From Bdellovibrionia bacterium (GTDB lineage: Bacteria > Bdellovibrionota > Bdellovibrionia > Bdellovibrionales > JAUICD01), in assembly GCA_030427965.1 (NCBI GenBank), contig JAUICD010000026.1, positions 1 to 44,103 of the forward strand: 44,103 nucleotides of DNA, written 5' to 3'. The number at the start of each line of letters is the position of its first letter. Within the stretch, counting starts at the first letter, position 1. The notes under the pieces were generated by a model that worked only from the letters and a program-made list of their open reading frames with translations, was not told where the DNA came from and searched no databases. The position numbers and the translations under genes were made by a program. Of the stretch, positions 14,217 through 21,968 are shown in pieces.

Positions 14217-16648
14217 AAGTTTCTCTTAACTGGTTAAGCGAATATGTAGATTGGAAGTCTAAGTTTGAATCACCTTCAGATTTAGCTGACGCTCTTACAA
14301 AGTCGGGCCTTGAAGTGGATGAAGTTTTAGATCGCTCCAAAGACTATGACAATGTCGTCTTAGGACATATTTTGGAGTATGGAAAACATCCAGATGCGGA
14401 TCGTTTAACACTTTGTCAGGTTACAACGGGCTCTGGGGTTGTTCATCAAATCGTGTGTGGAGCAACCAATCACAAAGAGGGAGATCACGTTGTTGTAGCT
14501 CTTCCAGGTGCGGTTTTGCCGGGGAATTTTAAAATCAAAAAATCAAAAATCCGAGGTGTTGAATCTAGCGGAATGCTTTGTTCAGAAAAAGAACTCGGAG
14601 TGAGCGAAGAGTCCGAGGGGATTTTAATACTTCCCGAGAGCGTGACAGTCGGACAAAGTTTTTCAGAGTATGCGGGTCTTGATGATGTGATCTTAGATGT
14701 CAATGTCACCTCAAATCGTGCAGATTGTTTGAGCCACTATGGACTTGCGCGCGAGATTGCGGCCATTTCTGGACTTGAGTACTCCCTTCCCATCAAAACT
14801 TTTTCAACATCAGCAAGCTCAACAAAAAAAGAAGTGGGGCTCTTTGTGAAAAGTGCAGAGCAATGCCCTCGATTTGCAGGCCGATATATTTCAAATGTCA
14901 AAATTGGTCCAAGTCCGACTTGGTTAAAAAAATACTTAGAAGCTGTTGAGATCAACTCGATTAACAACGTCGTAGATATCACAAACTTTGTAATGCTTGA
15001 GCTTGGTCAACCTCTTCATGCCTATGATGTTCGTGAGTTGAGTGGGCGTAAGGTGATTGTGGATCTTGCAGAAGGCGGTGAGGTGTTTACCACTTTGGAT
15101 GGGACGGAGTTAAAACTTGATGGCTCTGAACTTATGATCCGTGATGCCGACAAACCCATTGGGCTTGCTGGCATCGTTGGCGGGAAAAATTCAGGTATTA
15201 AAGATGATACAACTGATGTGTTTTTAGAGTCAGCTTACTTTAAACCTGAGCAGGTTCGTCGAACGTCTCGTAAATTTGGCATTGAAACAGATGCCTGTTA
15301 TAGATTCTCGCGCGGCACAGACCCTGATGGTGTGTTACTTGCTCTCAACCGTGCTTCAGAGTTGATTGCGGAATTTGCTGGAGGTGAACTCTATGATGAT
15401 CACTACGATATTTATCCAAATCATATTAGAAAGAGTGCCGTCACTGTAGATGTGAAAGACGTCACAGAAAGACTGGGCTTTGAGGCAACAAATGACAAGT
15501 TTGAGAGTTGGATGAAGGGGATTGGGTGTGAAGTTGAAGTTTCCGTTTCTCAAGCCGGATCTTTTTTGATCACGCCACCTACGTTTCGACAAGATCTTTC
15601 CATCAAAGAGGATTTTATTGAAGAGTACGCACGTCTTGAAGGGTATGACAAAATTCCGGACTCAGAGCCCTTTATTGCTCATAAAGCCGTGCCTCATGAT
15701 GTGAATTATATTTTAAAAAGGCAAACACAAAATTCTATGAGAGCCCTTGGATATTCCCAAGCTATCAATTTTGCTTTTCTAGATGAAAAAACTCAGGCTC
15801 AAATTTTAGGTGATGTGGAATTGCTCAACAAAGTGGGGTTAAAAACTTCAGCAGAGCCTGTGAAAATTATAAACCCACTCAGTGAAGAGCTTGGAGTCAT
15901 GCGGACAAGTCTTGTCCCTGGGCTTTTAAAAAATGTCTCTCACAATTCACGTCATGGATTGTCGTTTGGAAAACTTTTTGAAATTGGTCCCACTTTTTCT
16001 AAAGATTCTGAAGGGTACAAAGAAGAGTGGCGACTTGGGCTCTCGGCATGGGGCAAGCAAAGTAATATTTGGTCCAAATCAGATGGCCCACTTGTTTTGG
16101 AAGTAAAATCTCATCTTGAAAATCTTCTAACAAACTTCAATTACACGTCCTTTATGTGGAAAGGGAATGTTTTATTTCCTGAGTTTTTACACCCAGGTCA
16201 GTCGGCAGCTCTATTTTTAGAAGGCAAAAACATAGGATATATTGGAACTCTTCATCCAAAACTAAATGAGGATTTAAAAATTCGTGAGACAGCAGTTCTA
16301 GCAGAACTTAACTTGGATCTCTTTTTTAAAGGGCAGCCAAGATTGAGGCGTACAAAGACGTTTTCCAAATTTCCTTTTGTGGATCGGGATTTGGCACTTG
16401 TTGTGGACAAAGAGATCTCAAGCGGAGAGATTGAATCGGCGATTTCAAAGGCTGGGGGCTCTCTTTTACAAGAGATTCATGTCTTTGATGTGTTTGAAGG
16501 TGGGAATATCGAACCTGGGATGCGTTCTATAGCCTTTCGTCTAGTGTATCAGGATACAGATGGAACGCTGACAGATGAGGTTGTGAACGCTCTTCAGGAA
16601 AAAATCATTGCTGCAGTTGCTAAGAAATTTGGCGCACAGGTCCGGTAA
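14213..16648 (+). CDS. pheT: Phenylalanyl-tRNA synthetase beta subunit
   Basis: 811 residues, full length. N-terminal MKVSLNWLSEYVD, then the EMAP-like tRNA-binding domain (about 45-150), the B3/B4 editing domain with DVNVTSNRADCLSHYGLAREIAA, the B5 domain (about 400-475), the inactive synthetase-like core, and a C-terminal ferredoxin-fold anticodon-binding domain (FPFVDRDLALVVD...). It completes the alpha2-beta2 synthetase with PheS and is translationally coupled to it. ihfA follows after 68 bases, the common order in gamma- and deltaproteobacteria-like genomes. Confidence 0.96.
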   Translation: MKVSLNWLSEYVDWKSKFESPSDLADALTKSGLEVDEVLDRSKDYDNVVLGHILEYGKHPDADRLTLCQVTTGSGVVHQIVCGATNHKEGDHVVVALPGAVLPGNFKIKKSKIRGVESSGMLCSEKELGVSEESEGILILPESVTVGQSFSEYAGLDDVILDVNVTSNRADCLSHYGLAREIAAISGLEYSLPIKTFSTSASSTKKEVGLFVKSAEQCPRFAGRYISNVKIGPSPTWLKKYLEAVEINSINNVVDITNFVMLELGQPLHAYDVRELSGRKVIVDLAEGGEVFTTLDGTELKLDGSELMIRDADKPIGLAGIVGGKNSGIKDDTTDVFLESAYFKPEQVRRTSRKFGIETDACYRFSRGTDPDGVLLALNRASELIAEFAGGELYDDHYDIYPNHIRKSAVTVDVKDVTERLGFEATNDKFESWMKGIGCEVEVSVSQAGSFLITPPTFRQDLSIKEDFIEEYARLEGYDKIPDSEPFIAHKAVPHDVNYILKRQTQNSMRALGYSQAINFAFLDEKTQAQILGDVELLNKVGLKTSAEPVKIINPLSEELGVMRTSLVPGLLKNVSHNSRHGLSFGKLFEIGPTFSKDSEGYKEEWRLGLSAWGKQSNIWSKSDGPLVLEVKSHLENLLTNFNYTSFMWKGNVLFPEFLHPGQSAALFLEGKNIGYIGTLHPKLNEDLKIRETAVLAELNLDLFFKGQPRLRRTKTFSKFPFVDRDLALVVDKEISSGEIESAISKAGGSLLQEIHVFDVFEGGNIEPGMRSIAFRLVYQDTDGTLTDEVVNALQEKIIAAVAKKFGAQVR

Positions 16649-16716
16649 ACTCGTATAAATATTGAAATTCCTTAGAGAATCTTGGTAGCCTTTAGTTAGA
16701 GCACATCGGAGGGGCA

Positions 16717-17046
16717 ATGGCCGGACAAAATGTGGGTCACTCGACCATCACCAAAGCAGACATCGTTGAGAAGGTTTACCAAAAGATTGGATTTTCTAAA
16801 AAGGAGAGTTCAGAGTTGGTGGAGCTTGTGTTTAAGAGCTTGAAAGATAGCTTAAGCAAAGGTGATAAAGTTAAAATCTCGGGATTTGGTAACTTCTTTA
16901 TTCAGGAAAAAGAAGAGCGAATTGGCCGTAACCCACAGACTGGCGATCAGATTAAAATCAGTGCACGTCGTAGGGTTACATTTCGACCAAGTCAGGTGTT
17001 AAAGGCAATGCTCAACGGTCAGTCGACTGAAGGTATGACGGACTAA
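16717..17046 (+). CDS. ihfA: Integration host factor, alpha-type subunit
   Basis: 109 residues with a strong GGAGGGG site four bases before the ATG. Typical HU/IHF fold: helical N-terminus (TKADIVEKVYQKIGFSKKES), KISGFGNFFIQ, then the beta-ribbon arm GRNPQTGDQIKISARRRVTFRPSQVLK, where the Pro of RNPQTG intercalates DNA. The arm sequence and position after pheT favour IHF-alpha over HU. It bends DNA in recombination and transcription. It probably shares the pheST transcript and is followed 19 bases later by the MerR gene. Confidence 0.92.
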   Translation: MAGQNVGHSTITKADIVEKVYQKIGFSKKESSELVELVFKSLKDSLSKGDKVKISGFGNFFIQEKEERIGRNPQTGDQIKISARRRVTFRPSQVLKAMLNGQSTEGMTD

Positions 17047-17065
17047 GAATTTAGGGGAGCAGTTT

Positions 17066-17542
17066 ATGGAAGAGCTCATATTAAGAGATTCAGTACAATC
17101 TGCAATAGAAGGAAAAACTTCTGAAGCAAATGAGGCTCCAAAAGCTCAGTCTTCGGTTGTTGATGAGAAGCTAAGAAAAGAACTTGAAAGTATCCCTGAC
17201 AAAATGGCTTTTAAAATAGGTGAAGTGGCAGATCTTCTAGATGTTAAAACCTATGTTTTAAGATATTGGGAAACAGAGTTTGATGCTTTGAACCCCAGAA
17301 AGTCCGCCAGCAATCAACGTATGTATTCAAGAAAAGATGTTGAGACTTCCTTTTTGATTAAGAAGCTTCTCTATAGAGATCGGTTTTCTATTGAGGGTGC
17401 AAGAAAAGCTCTAAAATCTTTAAAAGAAGAGGTGAAAGAGCAGAAAGAGTGGGATCAAGTGGCCGATCGCTACGGCAAGGCGATTTCAGAGCTTGAAAAC
17501 TTGATCGAAACTATAGATGCCGCCAAAGTTCACTACATTTAG
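17066..17542 (+). CDS. MerR-family transcriptional regulator
   Basis: 158 residues. A 45-residue variable N-terminal tail precedes the winged-helix domain MAFKIGEVADLLDVKTYVLRYWETEFDALNP...NQRMYSRKDVE (about 47-92), which is the MerR HTH (FKIGEVA..., RxYxxxDV). A C-terminal helix for dimerisation follows. There is no metal or drug-binding domain, as in the short MerR proteins found after ihfA in many deltaproteobacteria-like genomes. Regulated genes are unknown. AGGGGAG precedes the ATG. The TAG stop (17540-17542) is supplied by REP copy 2, so the last residues may not be ancestral. Confidence 0.88.
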   Translation: MEELILRDSVQSAIEGKTSEANEAPKAQSSVVDEKLRKELESIPDKMAFKIGEVADLLDVKTYVLRYWETEFDALNPRKSASNQRMYSRKDVETSFLIKKLLYRDRFSIEGARKALKSLKEEVKEQKEWDQVADRYGKAISELENLIETIDAAKVHYI

Positions 17543-17596
17543 GTGCCAGGCATATTCTGCGGATGCAACGCATCCGCAGAATATGCCTGGCACCTA
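17540..17596. repeat. REP palindrome copy 2
   Basis: Identical in all 57 bases to copy 1 at 11388, including loop AAC. Two extra T/A pairs outside extend the stem to 29 bp. It begins on the stop codon of the MerR gene. In RNA it would form a long stem at the 3' end of the pheST-ihfA-merR transcript, where it may stabilise or end the message. Confidence 0.95.
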
Positions 17597-17687
17597 AAGT
17601 ATCAAACTGAATCACTTACATCCCAATTAAATACTTCTTAGCACTTCGGACTAAAGTCGCACAAAGGTAAGCCCGATAAGATTAGGT

Positions 17688-18017
17688 ATGAAAAAGACAA
17701 TCTGTTTGAGCATTCTGGTGTTGATGGGTGGAGTAAGCTTGGCTAGTGCTGATTGTTTACTTTCAGCACGCTATATGGGAAATGAAATCCATCAAATGAC
17801 ACTGCCAACAAACCCCCCAGCTGTGACTTGTGAAAGTGAAGATTTTTCGATTGAGGCATGTCGAATACTATCCACAATACGAGAAACAGAGACAGGAACT
17901 GCAAAAGAAGAGTTGTCCATTCCTATGGACATTTATGAAGACGGAGTTCTTAAAATCAATGGATCATGTAACCCTGCTCCTGGCGAGATTATGGGTTGGA
18001 CCTATACGGCTCCTTAA
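17688..18017 (+). CDS. Small exported cysteine-containing protein, unknown
   Basis: 109 residues. The signal peptide covers residues 1-21 (MKKTICLSILVLMGGVSLASA), with a clean AxA cleavage site. The mature 88 residues contain four cysteines (ADCLL, VTCES, EACRI, GSCNP), enough for two disulfides in the periplasm or outside. No family is recognised. It stands alone between two REP palindromes and has its own downstream terminator, so it is probably a single-gene transcript. Confidence 0.6.
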   Translation: MKKTICLSILVLMGGVSLASADCLLSARYMGNEIHQMTLPTNPPAVTCESEDFSIEACRILSTIRETETGTAKEELSIPMDIYEDGVLKINGSCNPAPGEIMGWTYTAP

Positions 18018-18044
18018 AGCGAGGGATAGGTCTCGTTTTTCTTT
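18018..18044 (+). terminator. Rho-independent terminator after the small exported protein
   Basis: AGCGAG (18018-18023) pairs with CTCGTT (18032-18037, with one G-U) across an eight-base loop. The T-rich run TTTTTCTTTT follows at once. It lies directly after the stop at 18017. Confidence 0.7.
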
Positions 18045-18103
18045 TAAAATTTAAATTCTAGAGATATGTGAAATTTTCTTATGTTACCTGGCCTTTTGTC
18101 CGA

Positions 18104-18160
18104 TAGGTGCCAGGCATATTCTGCGGATGCGTTGCATCCGTAGAATATGCCTGGCACCTA
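18104..18160. repeat. REP palindrome copy 3, opposite orientation
   Basis: The same 27-base arms as copies 1 and 2, but with loop GTT instead of AAC, so the element sits in the reverse orientation. The right arm has one change (CCGTAG for CCGCAG at 18141), which keeps a G-U pair in plus-strand RNA. It is intergenic. A reading frame from GTG 18107 runs through it but is not the real start of the next gene. Confidence 0.95.
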
Positions 18161-18229
18161 AAGAAAGTCCTAAATAGATACAGATTTAAGTCCGATCAGA
18201 TTTTGAGAAATACTGTCCTGGAGGCATGT

Positions 18230-18799
18230 GTGAAGAAATTAAGATCGGTTAAAGAACGTACTCAGAATGTGGATGTCCCAAATGATTTAAGAGGTTTAAG
18301 TGGTGTGGGGCTTATTGAAAATGAGGAGCCTTGGCAGTACTTAGCCATAGAAGGTGAGGTTTCATCTGAGATCATTGAGAAAGGCAAGGCTGTTTTTTCA
18401 ATCAGTGAGAAGGTGCCCCCCACTGAAGGTGTTCGGTTCTTCTATGTTTCAGGGCAAACTCTTGGTTTTAAGCTGAAGCGTCTCAACTTAGCGGCTTTTG
18501 CGACACTTGTGTCTGAGAGCTATAGCGGGCTTAAAATGCAAATTGGCTCTGTGAACACATTGTCTCTAAAAATTCAGAACAAGTTTGATTTTGAAAACTG
18601 CGAGATTGAGAGCTTTAACTCTATTCAGAGTAAACTCTCTAAAGACAAGATCCTGATCACATCTGACTTTGCATATCAACTTGGAATTCAGACAGACATT
18701 GAAAATGAAGAACACGTGTTGATTGAGCAAAGTGAAATCACAGAAATTTTGATGAGTAGTGAAGCTAGAGAACAAACAACCTTGAAGAAGGTGGGGTAG
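18230..18799 (+). CDS. Conserved-looking hypothetical protein
   Basis: 189 residues from the GTG at 18230, five bases after GGAGG. The open frame extends back to 18107, but those 41 codons are REP sequence and spacer. No signal peptide or membrane segment is present. The chain has alternating strands and helices with repeated Glu/Ser/Ile stretches (GLIENEEPWQYLAIEGEVSSEIIEKG...) and no known motif. It ends two bases before the acyltransferase start, so the two are likely co-transcribed and functionally linked. Function unknown. Confidence 0.6.
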   Translation: MKKLRSVKERTQNVDVPNDLRGLSGVGLIENEEPWQYLAIEGEVSSEIIEKGKAVFSISEKVPPTEGVRFFYVSGQTLGFKLKRLNLAAFATLVSESYSGLKMQIGSVNTLSLKIQNKFDFENCEIESFNSIQSKLSKDKILITSDFAYQLGIQTDIENEEHVLIEQSEITEILMSSEAREQTTLKKVG

Positions 18800-18801
18800 T
18801 C

Positions 18802-19821
18802 ATGAGGTTGCGTGATATCAATAAAATGAAGGGAAAAGTTTCCAATCAGGAGCTTGCAGATTTGGTGGCAGAGCTTCGATTGCCACTGCCTCTTGCTTGG
18901 CTGTCAAAACTTTCTCCAATGCTTGTTGTGGCATTGATCTGGTGTGTGCCAGTTTTTTTAAGTGCAATTGTCCTAGATAGTTTTCTGATGGCTGAGAGTT
19001 CAACTCTTGAAAAAGCTCTGGTGTGTGTTGGAGCTGCTTTGACATTTGGATTTGGTTTTATTCTTACTGCAGGAGTTATTGGAAAGATCTTCTCTTTTGG
19101 AATTGTTGAGGGGAAGTTTCCAAGGCGCACGGATCACCCACTTTATGCCATAAGGCGTGTGTATGGTACGGCTTGGACTCAAGTTTACTACTTCAAGCCA
19201 CTTTACGCTGTGATATTGGCCGTTCCACCACTTAAGATTCTGACGTTTTGGTTGTTTGGTTATAAGGGAGATTATTCCGCGATTTTCTATCCAGACACAT
19301 GGATTCGAGATTTGGGTATGATTCGAGCTGGAAAAGGTGTCTACATTGCAAATCGCGTTTGTGTTGGAACAAATATGTGTCTCAATGATGGTTCAGTTAT
19401 TGTGGGAAATGTCACGTTGGGTGATGGAGCTATGGTTGGTCATATGGCTATGTTTGCATTGGGAACATCAGTTGGGGAGAAATCTGAAATTGGGGTGAAT
19501 ACTGCTGTTGGAATTCGTGTAACTATTGGGCATGGTACAAATATTCGTCCACGAGCCAATGTGAATCACGGAGTTCAGGTGGGAGATAATTGTATTATCG
19601 GAACGGGGGCCGTTCTTGGTACAAAGGTTGAGGTTGCAAATGGAGTTCATATTAAGACAGGAGCCTCAATTCCTCCAGGAGCACAGATTCGATCGCAAGA
19701 AGATGCGGACAAATACTTTTCTTCTGAAATGGAGTTGGATGCTTCACATAAAGGGGTAATTGCGGAGCTTTTGAAAGAGCATAGGAAACATCAAGGAGAC
19801 TCAGATAGAAAAGAAGCATGA
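18802..19821 (+). CDS. Membrane-anchored hexapeptide-repeat acyltransferase
   Basis: 339 residues. Two hydrophobic segments (about 36-60 and 70-98) and a third hydrophobic patch near 130-150 precede a left-handed parallel beta-helix (about 172-300) made of hexapeptide turns such as IVGNVTLGDGAMVG, IGHGTNIRPRANV and GVQVGDNCIIGTG. The layout resembles the acyltransferase-like C-terminal module of some non-ribosomal peptide synthetase-associated proteins. A soluble donor such as acyl- or acetyl-CoA is expected, with an envelope or lipid acceptor. It follows the unknown 18230 gene by two bases and precedes an adenylate cyclase by 28. Confidence 0.7.
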   Translation: MRLRDINKMKGKVSNQELADLVAELRLPLPLAWLSKLSPMLVVALIWCVPVFLSAIVLDSFLMAESSTLEKALVCVGAALTFGFGFILTAGVIGKIFSFGIVEGKFPRRTDHPLYAIRRVYGTAWTQVYYFKPLYAVILAVPPLKILTFWLFGYKGDYSAIFYPDTWIRDLGMIRAGKGVYIANRVCVGTNMCLNDGSVIVGNVTLGDGAMVGHMAMFALGTSVGEKSEIGVNTAVGIRVTIGHGTNIRPRANVNHGVQVGDNCIIGTGAVLGTKVEVANGVHIKTGASIPPGAQIRSQEDADKYFSSEMELDASHKGVIAELLKEHRKHQGDSDRKEA

Positions 19822-19849
19822 TCTTTCTGTAGATAAGATTCATTATGGT

Positions 19850-21196
19850 ATGCACGCGGGTGTAGCCAACCGTGCTTCTATTCTATGTTTTTGTTGGGTA
19901 GGATTATCAGGTATCTATGGTTTTATTAGTCTAGATGTATTCCATCAGGTTATGCCTAATTTAACTTTGACAGAGAATGTTGTGCCAAGATTGTTGTTTA
20001 ATGCTTTGCCAGCGCTATTTTTTGCATTTTGGTACAGAAACTATAGACACAATAGTGTGTTAAAGTCGTACTCGACAGCAGTGGTTCTTCCTGGATTGCT
20101 TGTTTCTGCTGCTATGATTCACGCCTGGCCTATTTTTTTTAATGGTAATCATGAGTTTTACCTCTATTTTCATGCAACAAACATTGTAGTGATATCATCT
20201 GTTATTTCGATGAGTGCAGGCCCTCCAAAGATAATAGTGTCTCAAATTGTGGGGTTTCTTTTTATTTTTTTTGGACCATTATTGTACCTTTTCTTAATAA
20301 GTGGAAGAGATAGTGTTATAGCCAAATTGATTTTTGGAGATTATGCATTATTGATTGCAATTCTATTTCCTGGCCTTTACACGGTCTACAAACTACGTCT
20401 TAAGCTCGCCTTGGCTGATCAAAGTGTAAAAGATCGAGCAGCACCTTTTCTCGGTGAAACTCTTGCTCATGCTATCTATGAAGGGCGTGACGATATTCTT
20501 GATGGCTATACCCGAAATGGTCTTGTGATGAGCGTGGATATTCGTGGGTACACTGGGTTTATGCAACAGGAATCCAAAGATAGTGCCAAGGAGTTTATGC
20601 ATGCCTACCACAGAACCATGATTCAAACGCTGAGTCAGTTTGGTGGGTACTTACATAAATCCAATGGGGATGGTCATATTATCTCATTTGGTGTGATGGA
20701 CAAAGAGAGTGATATGTCTGATATCCCGGGGCTTGAGGGTGAGCTTGAAATCGCAAGTCAAAGAAGGCGGCAGGATCTATTGAGATCTGCGATTCAGTTT
20801 TTCGAATCCATGCTTCCAAATTTCGAAGCACTTAAGGTGCAGTATAAGGTTCAGTCTGAGATTAAGATTGGGGCAAGTGTGGCCTCTGGAGACATTGAAA
20901 TTATCGTTCGCGGGGATGCAAGTGTAAGACAAGAGTTTGACATCGATGGCGAACCCATTGTGAGAGCCGCGCGACTTGAGGCTTACACAAAGCTTTTATC
21001 AAATATTGTGGACTCCAATTCCTCGTACTTAGTTATTTCCCCTGAATTTGCAAAATTTCTAGAGAGTTTCTCACAAATCAAAATGGTCTTGATCGATCGA
21101 CCAGAGATTCAAGTTCGAGATTACCCAGATATGAAACAAGTGTTTTATAGACAATGGAAACACAAAAGAGAAAGAGATAGTCAGCAAGCTGCGTAA
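19850..21196 (+). CDS. Membrane-bound class III adenylate/guanylate cyclase
   Basis: 448 residues. Five or six membrane segments fill residues 10-185. The class III cyclase domain follows (about 222-435): MSVDIRGYTGFMQQ holds the first metal Asp (230) and HKSNGDGHIISFG the second (Asp274). An insertion (about 284-302) separates these from the KIGASVASGD and EPIVRAARLEAYTK segments. The product is presumed to be cAMP. The substrate-specifying residues were not resolved. Start ATG 19850 lacks a strong ribosome-binding site. A cNMP-binding EAL protein encoded at 28326 could be an effector of its product. Confidence 0.85.
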   Translation: MHAGVANRASILCFCWVGLSGIYGFISLDVFHQVMPNLTLTENVVPRLLFNALPALFFAFWYRNYRHNSVLKSYSTAVVLPGLLVSAAMIHAWPIFFNGNHEFYLYFHATNIVVISSVISMSAGPPKIIVSQIVGFLFIFFGPLLYLFLISGRDSVIAKLIFGDYALLIAILFPGLYTVYKLRLKLALADQSVKDRAAPFLGETLAHAIYEGRDDILDGYTRNGLVMSVDIRGYTGFMQQESKDSAKEFMHAYHRTMIQTLSQFGGYLHKSNGDGHIISFGVMDKESDMSDIPGLEGELEIASQRRRQDLLRSAIQFFESMLPNFEALKVQYKVQSEIKIGASVASGDIEIIVRGDASVRQEFDIDGEPIVRAARLEAYTKLLSNIVDSNSSYLVISPEFAKFLESFSQIKMVLIDRPEIQVRDYPDMKQVFYRQWKHKRERDSQQAA

Positions 21197-21255
21197 AATT
21201 TATCTCATCAAACAATTCCAAACAAAAATACGATCTATTGAGTTAAAATGATGAA

Positions 21256-21855
21256 ATGTTTAGAGAAAAAGGGATTTCACTGATATTTTCTTTTCTAGTG
21301 CTAACCTCGCTGACACTAGAGGTACATGCTCAAGTCAGTATAGAAAATCTTTTGGCTCGAATCTCTCCAGTTGAAGAACTTGTAAGAATAGATACTTCGA
21401 TACTTTCTTCTTCTGTTTTGAACTATCTCTACAGTCAATTTAAAGACAATTCTCAATTCAGATATGAAAAACCAAATGGAGAATGTCATAAGAGGATGTT
21501 AGACCTAAACAGCTATTTGCTGAGGAAGCATCAAATAAGATCTGGGCACCTTCTCATTCAATGCCATGATAGTGATATACGTGTTGAAAACCGTTTAGAT
21601 AAGACTGAAATTCATTATATGCGGCACTTTGCTTCAGTTGTAATTGTAGAAGGAAGAGATGGAAAATTGAAGCCCGTGGTACTGGATCCACAGTTTATAA
21701 GTGCTCCTTTAGAGCTAGAAGATTTTTTAGAAGAAGTGCTTCCCTATGGAAATCCTCTAGTTTTTGGAGGTGAGATCAGTCAAGATTTGGCTGATGAGGA
21801 GCTTCGCTTATGGCAAAAGACGCGTCTTAAGCCGTGTACGGTGCTAGTTTATTAA
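21256..21855 (+). CDS. Exported protein-glutaminase-like cysteine enzyme
   Basis: 199 residues with a signal peptide ending EVHAQ (about residues 1-25). The mature part contains NGECHKRMLDLNSYLL (Cys77), MRHFASVVIVE (His124) and PVVLDPQF (Asp144), a Cys-His-Asp order with a CxxR helix and an HxAxxV strand, as in bacterial protein glutaminases (Gln_deamidase_2). The His-to-Asp spacing of 20 equals that recalled for the Chryseobacterium enzyme. Such enzymes deamidate protein-bound glutamine. A transglutaminase-like protease is the alternative. Three further cysteines may form disulfides. It stands alone in its strand run and could act on prey or envelope proteins. Confidence 0.6.
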   Translation: MFREKGISLIFSFLVLTSLTLEVHAQVSIENLLARISPVEELVRIDTSILSSSVLNYLYSQFKDNSQFRYEKPNGECHKRMLDLNSYLLRKHQIRSGHLLIQCHDSDIRVENRLDKTEIHYMRHFASVVIVEGRDGKLKPVVLDPQFISAPLELEDFLEEVLPYGNPLVFGGEISQDLADEELRLWQKTRLKPCTVLVY

Positions 21856-21881
21856 AATCTCTACAAATCTTATCGGTATAA

Positions 21882-21955
21882 AACCTCTAAACCTCACTTT
21901 TTTATTCCCTCAACAAAGTGTTCATTGTAGTTCTAAGATTTCTTTTTTAGAGGTT
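21882..21955 (+). promoter_or_regulatory. Long-range inverted repeat in the histidine kinase leader
   Basis: AACCTCTAAA (21882-21891) is the exact reverse complement of TTTAGAGGTT (21946-21955), 54 bases apart. The second arm ends three bases before the GAGAGG presumed to initiate the downstream kinase gene. A role in translation control or as a protein site is possible. Confidence 0.3.
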
Positions 21956-21968
21956 ATGAGAGGGTCTT

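Noticed and set aside
11388..18160. Direct repeats that might be a CRISPR array
   Set aside because: The repeats are long palindromes scattered over 6.8 kb with genes between them and no regular spacers. They are REPs.
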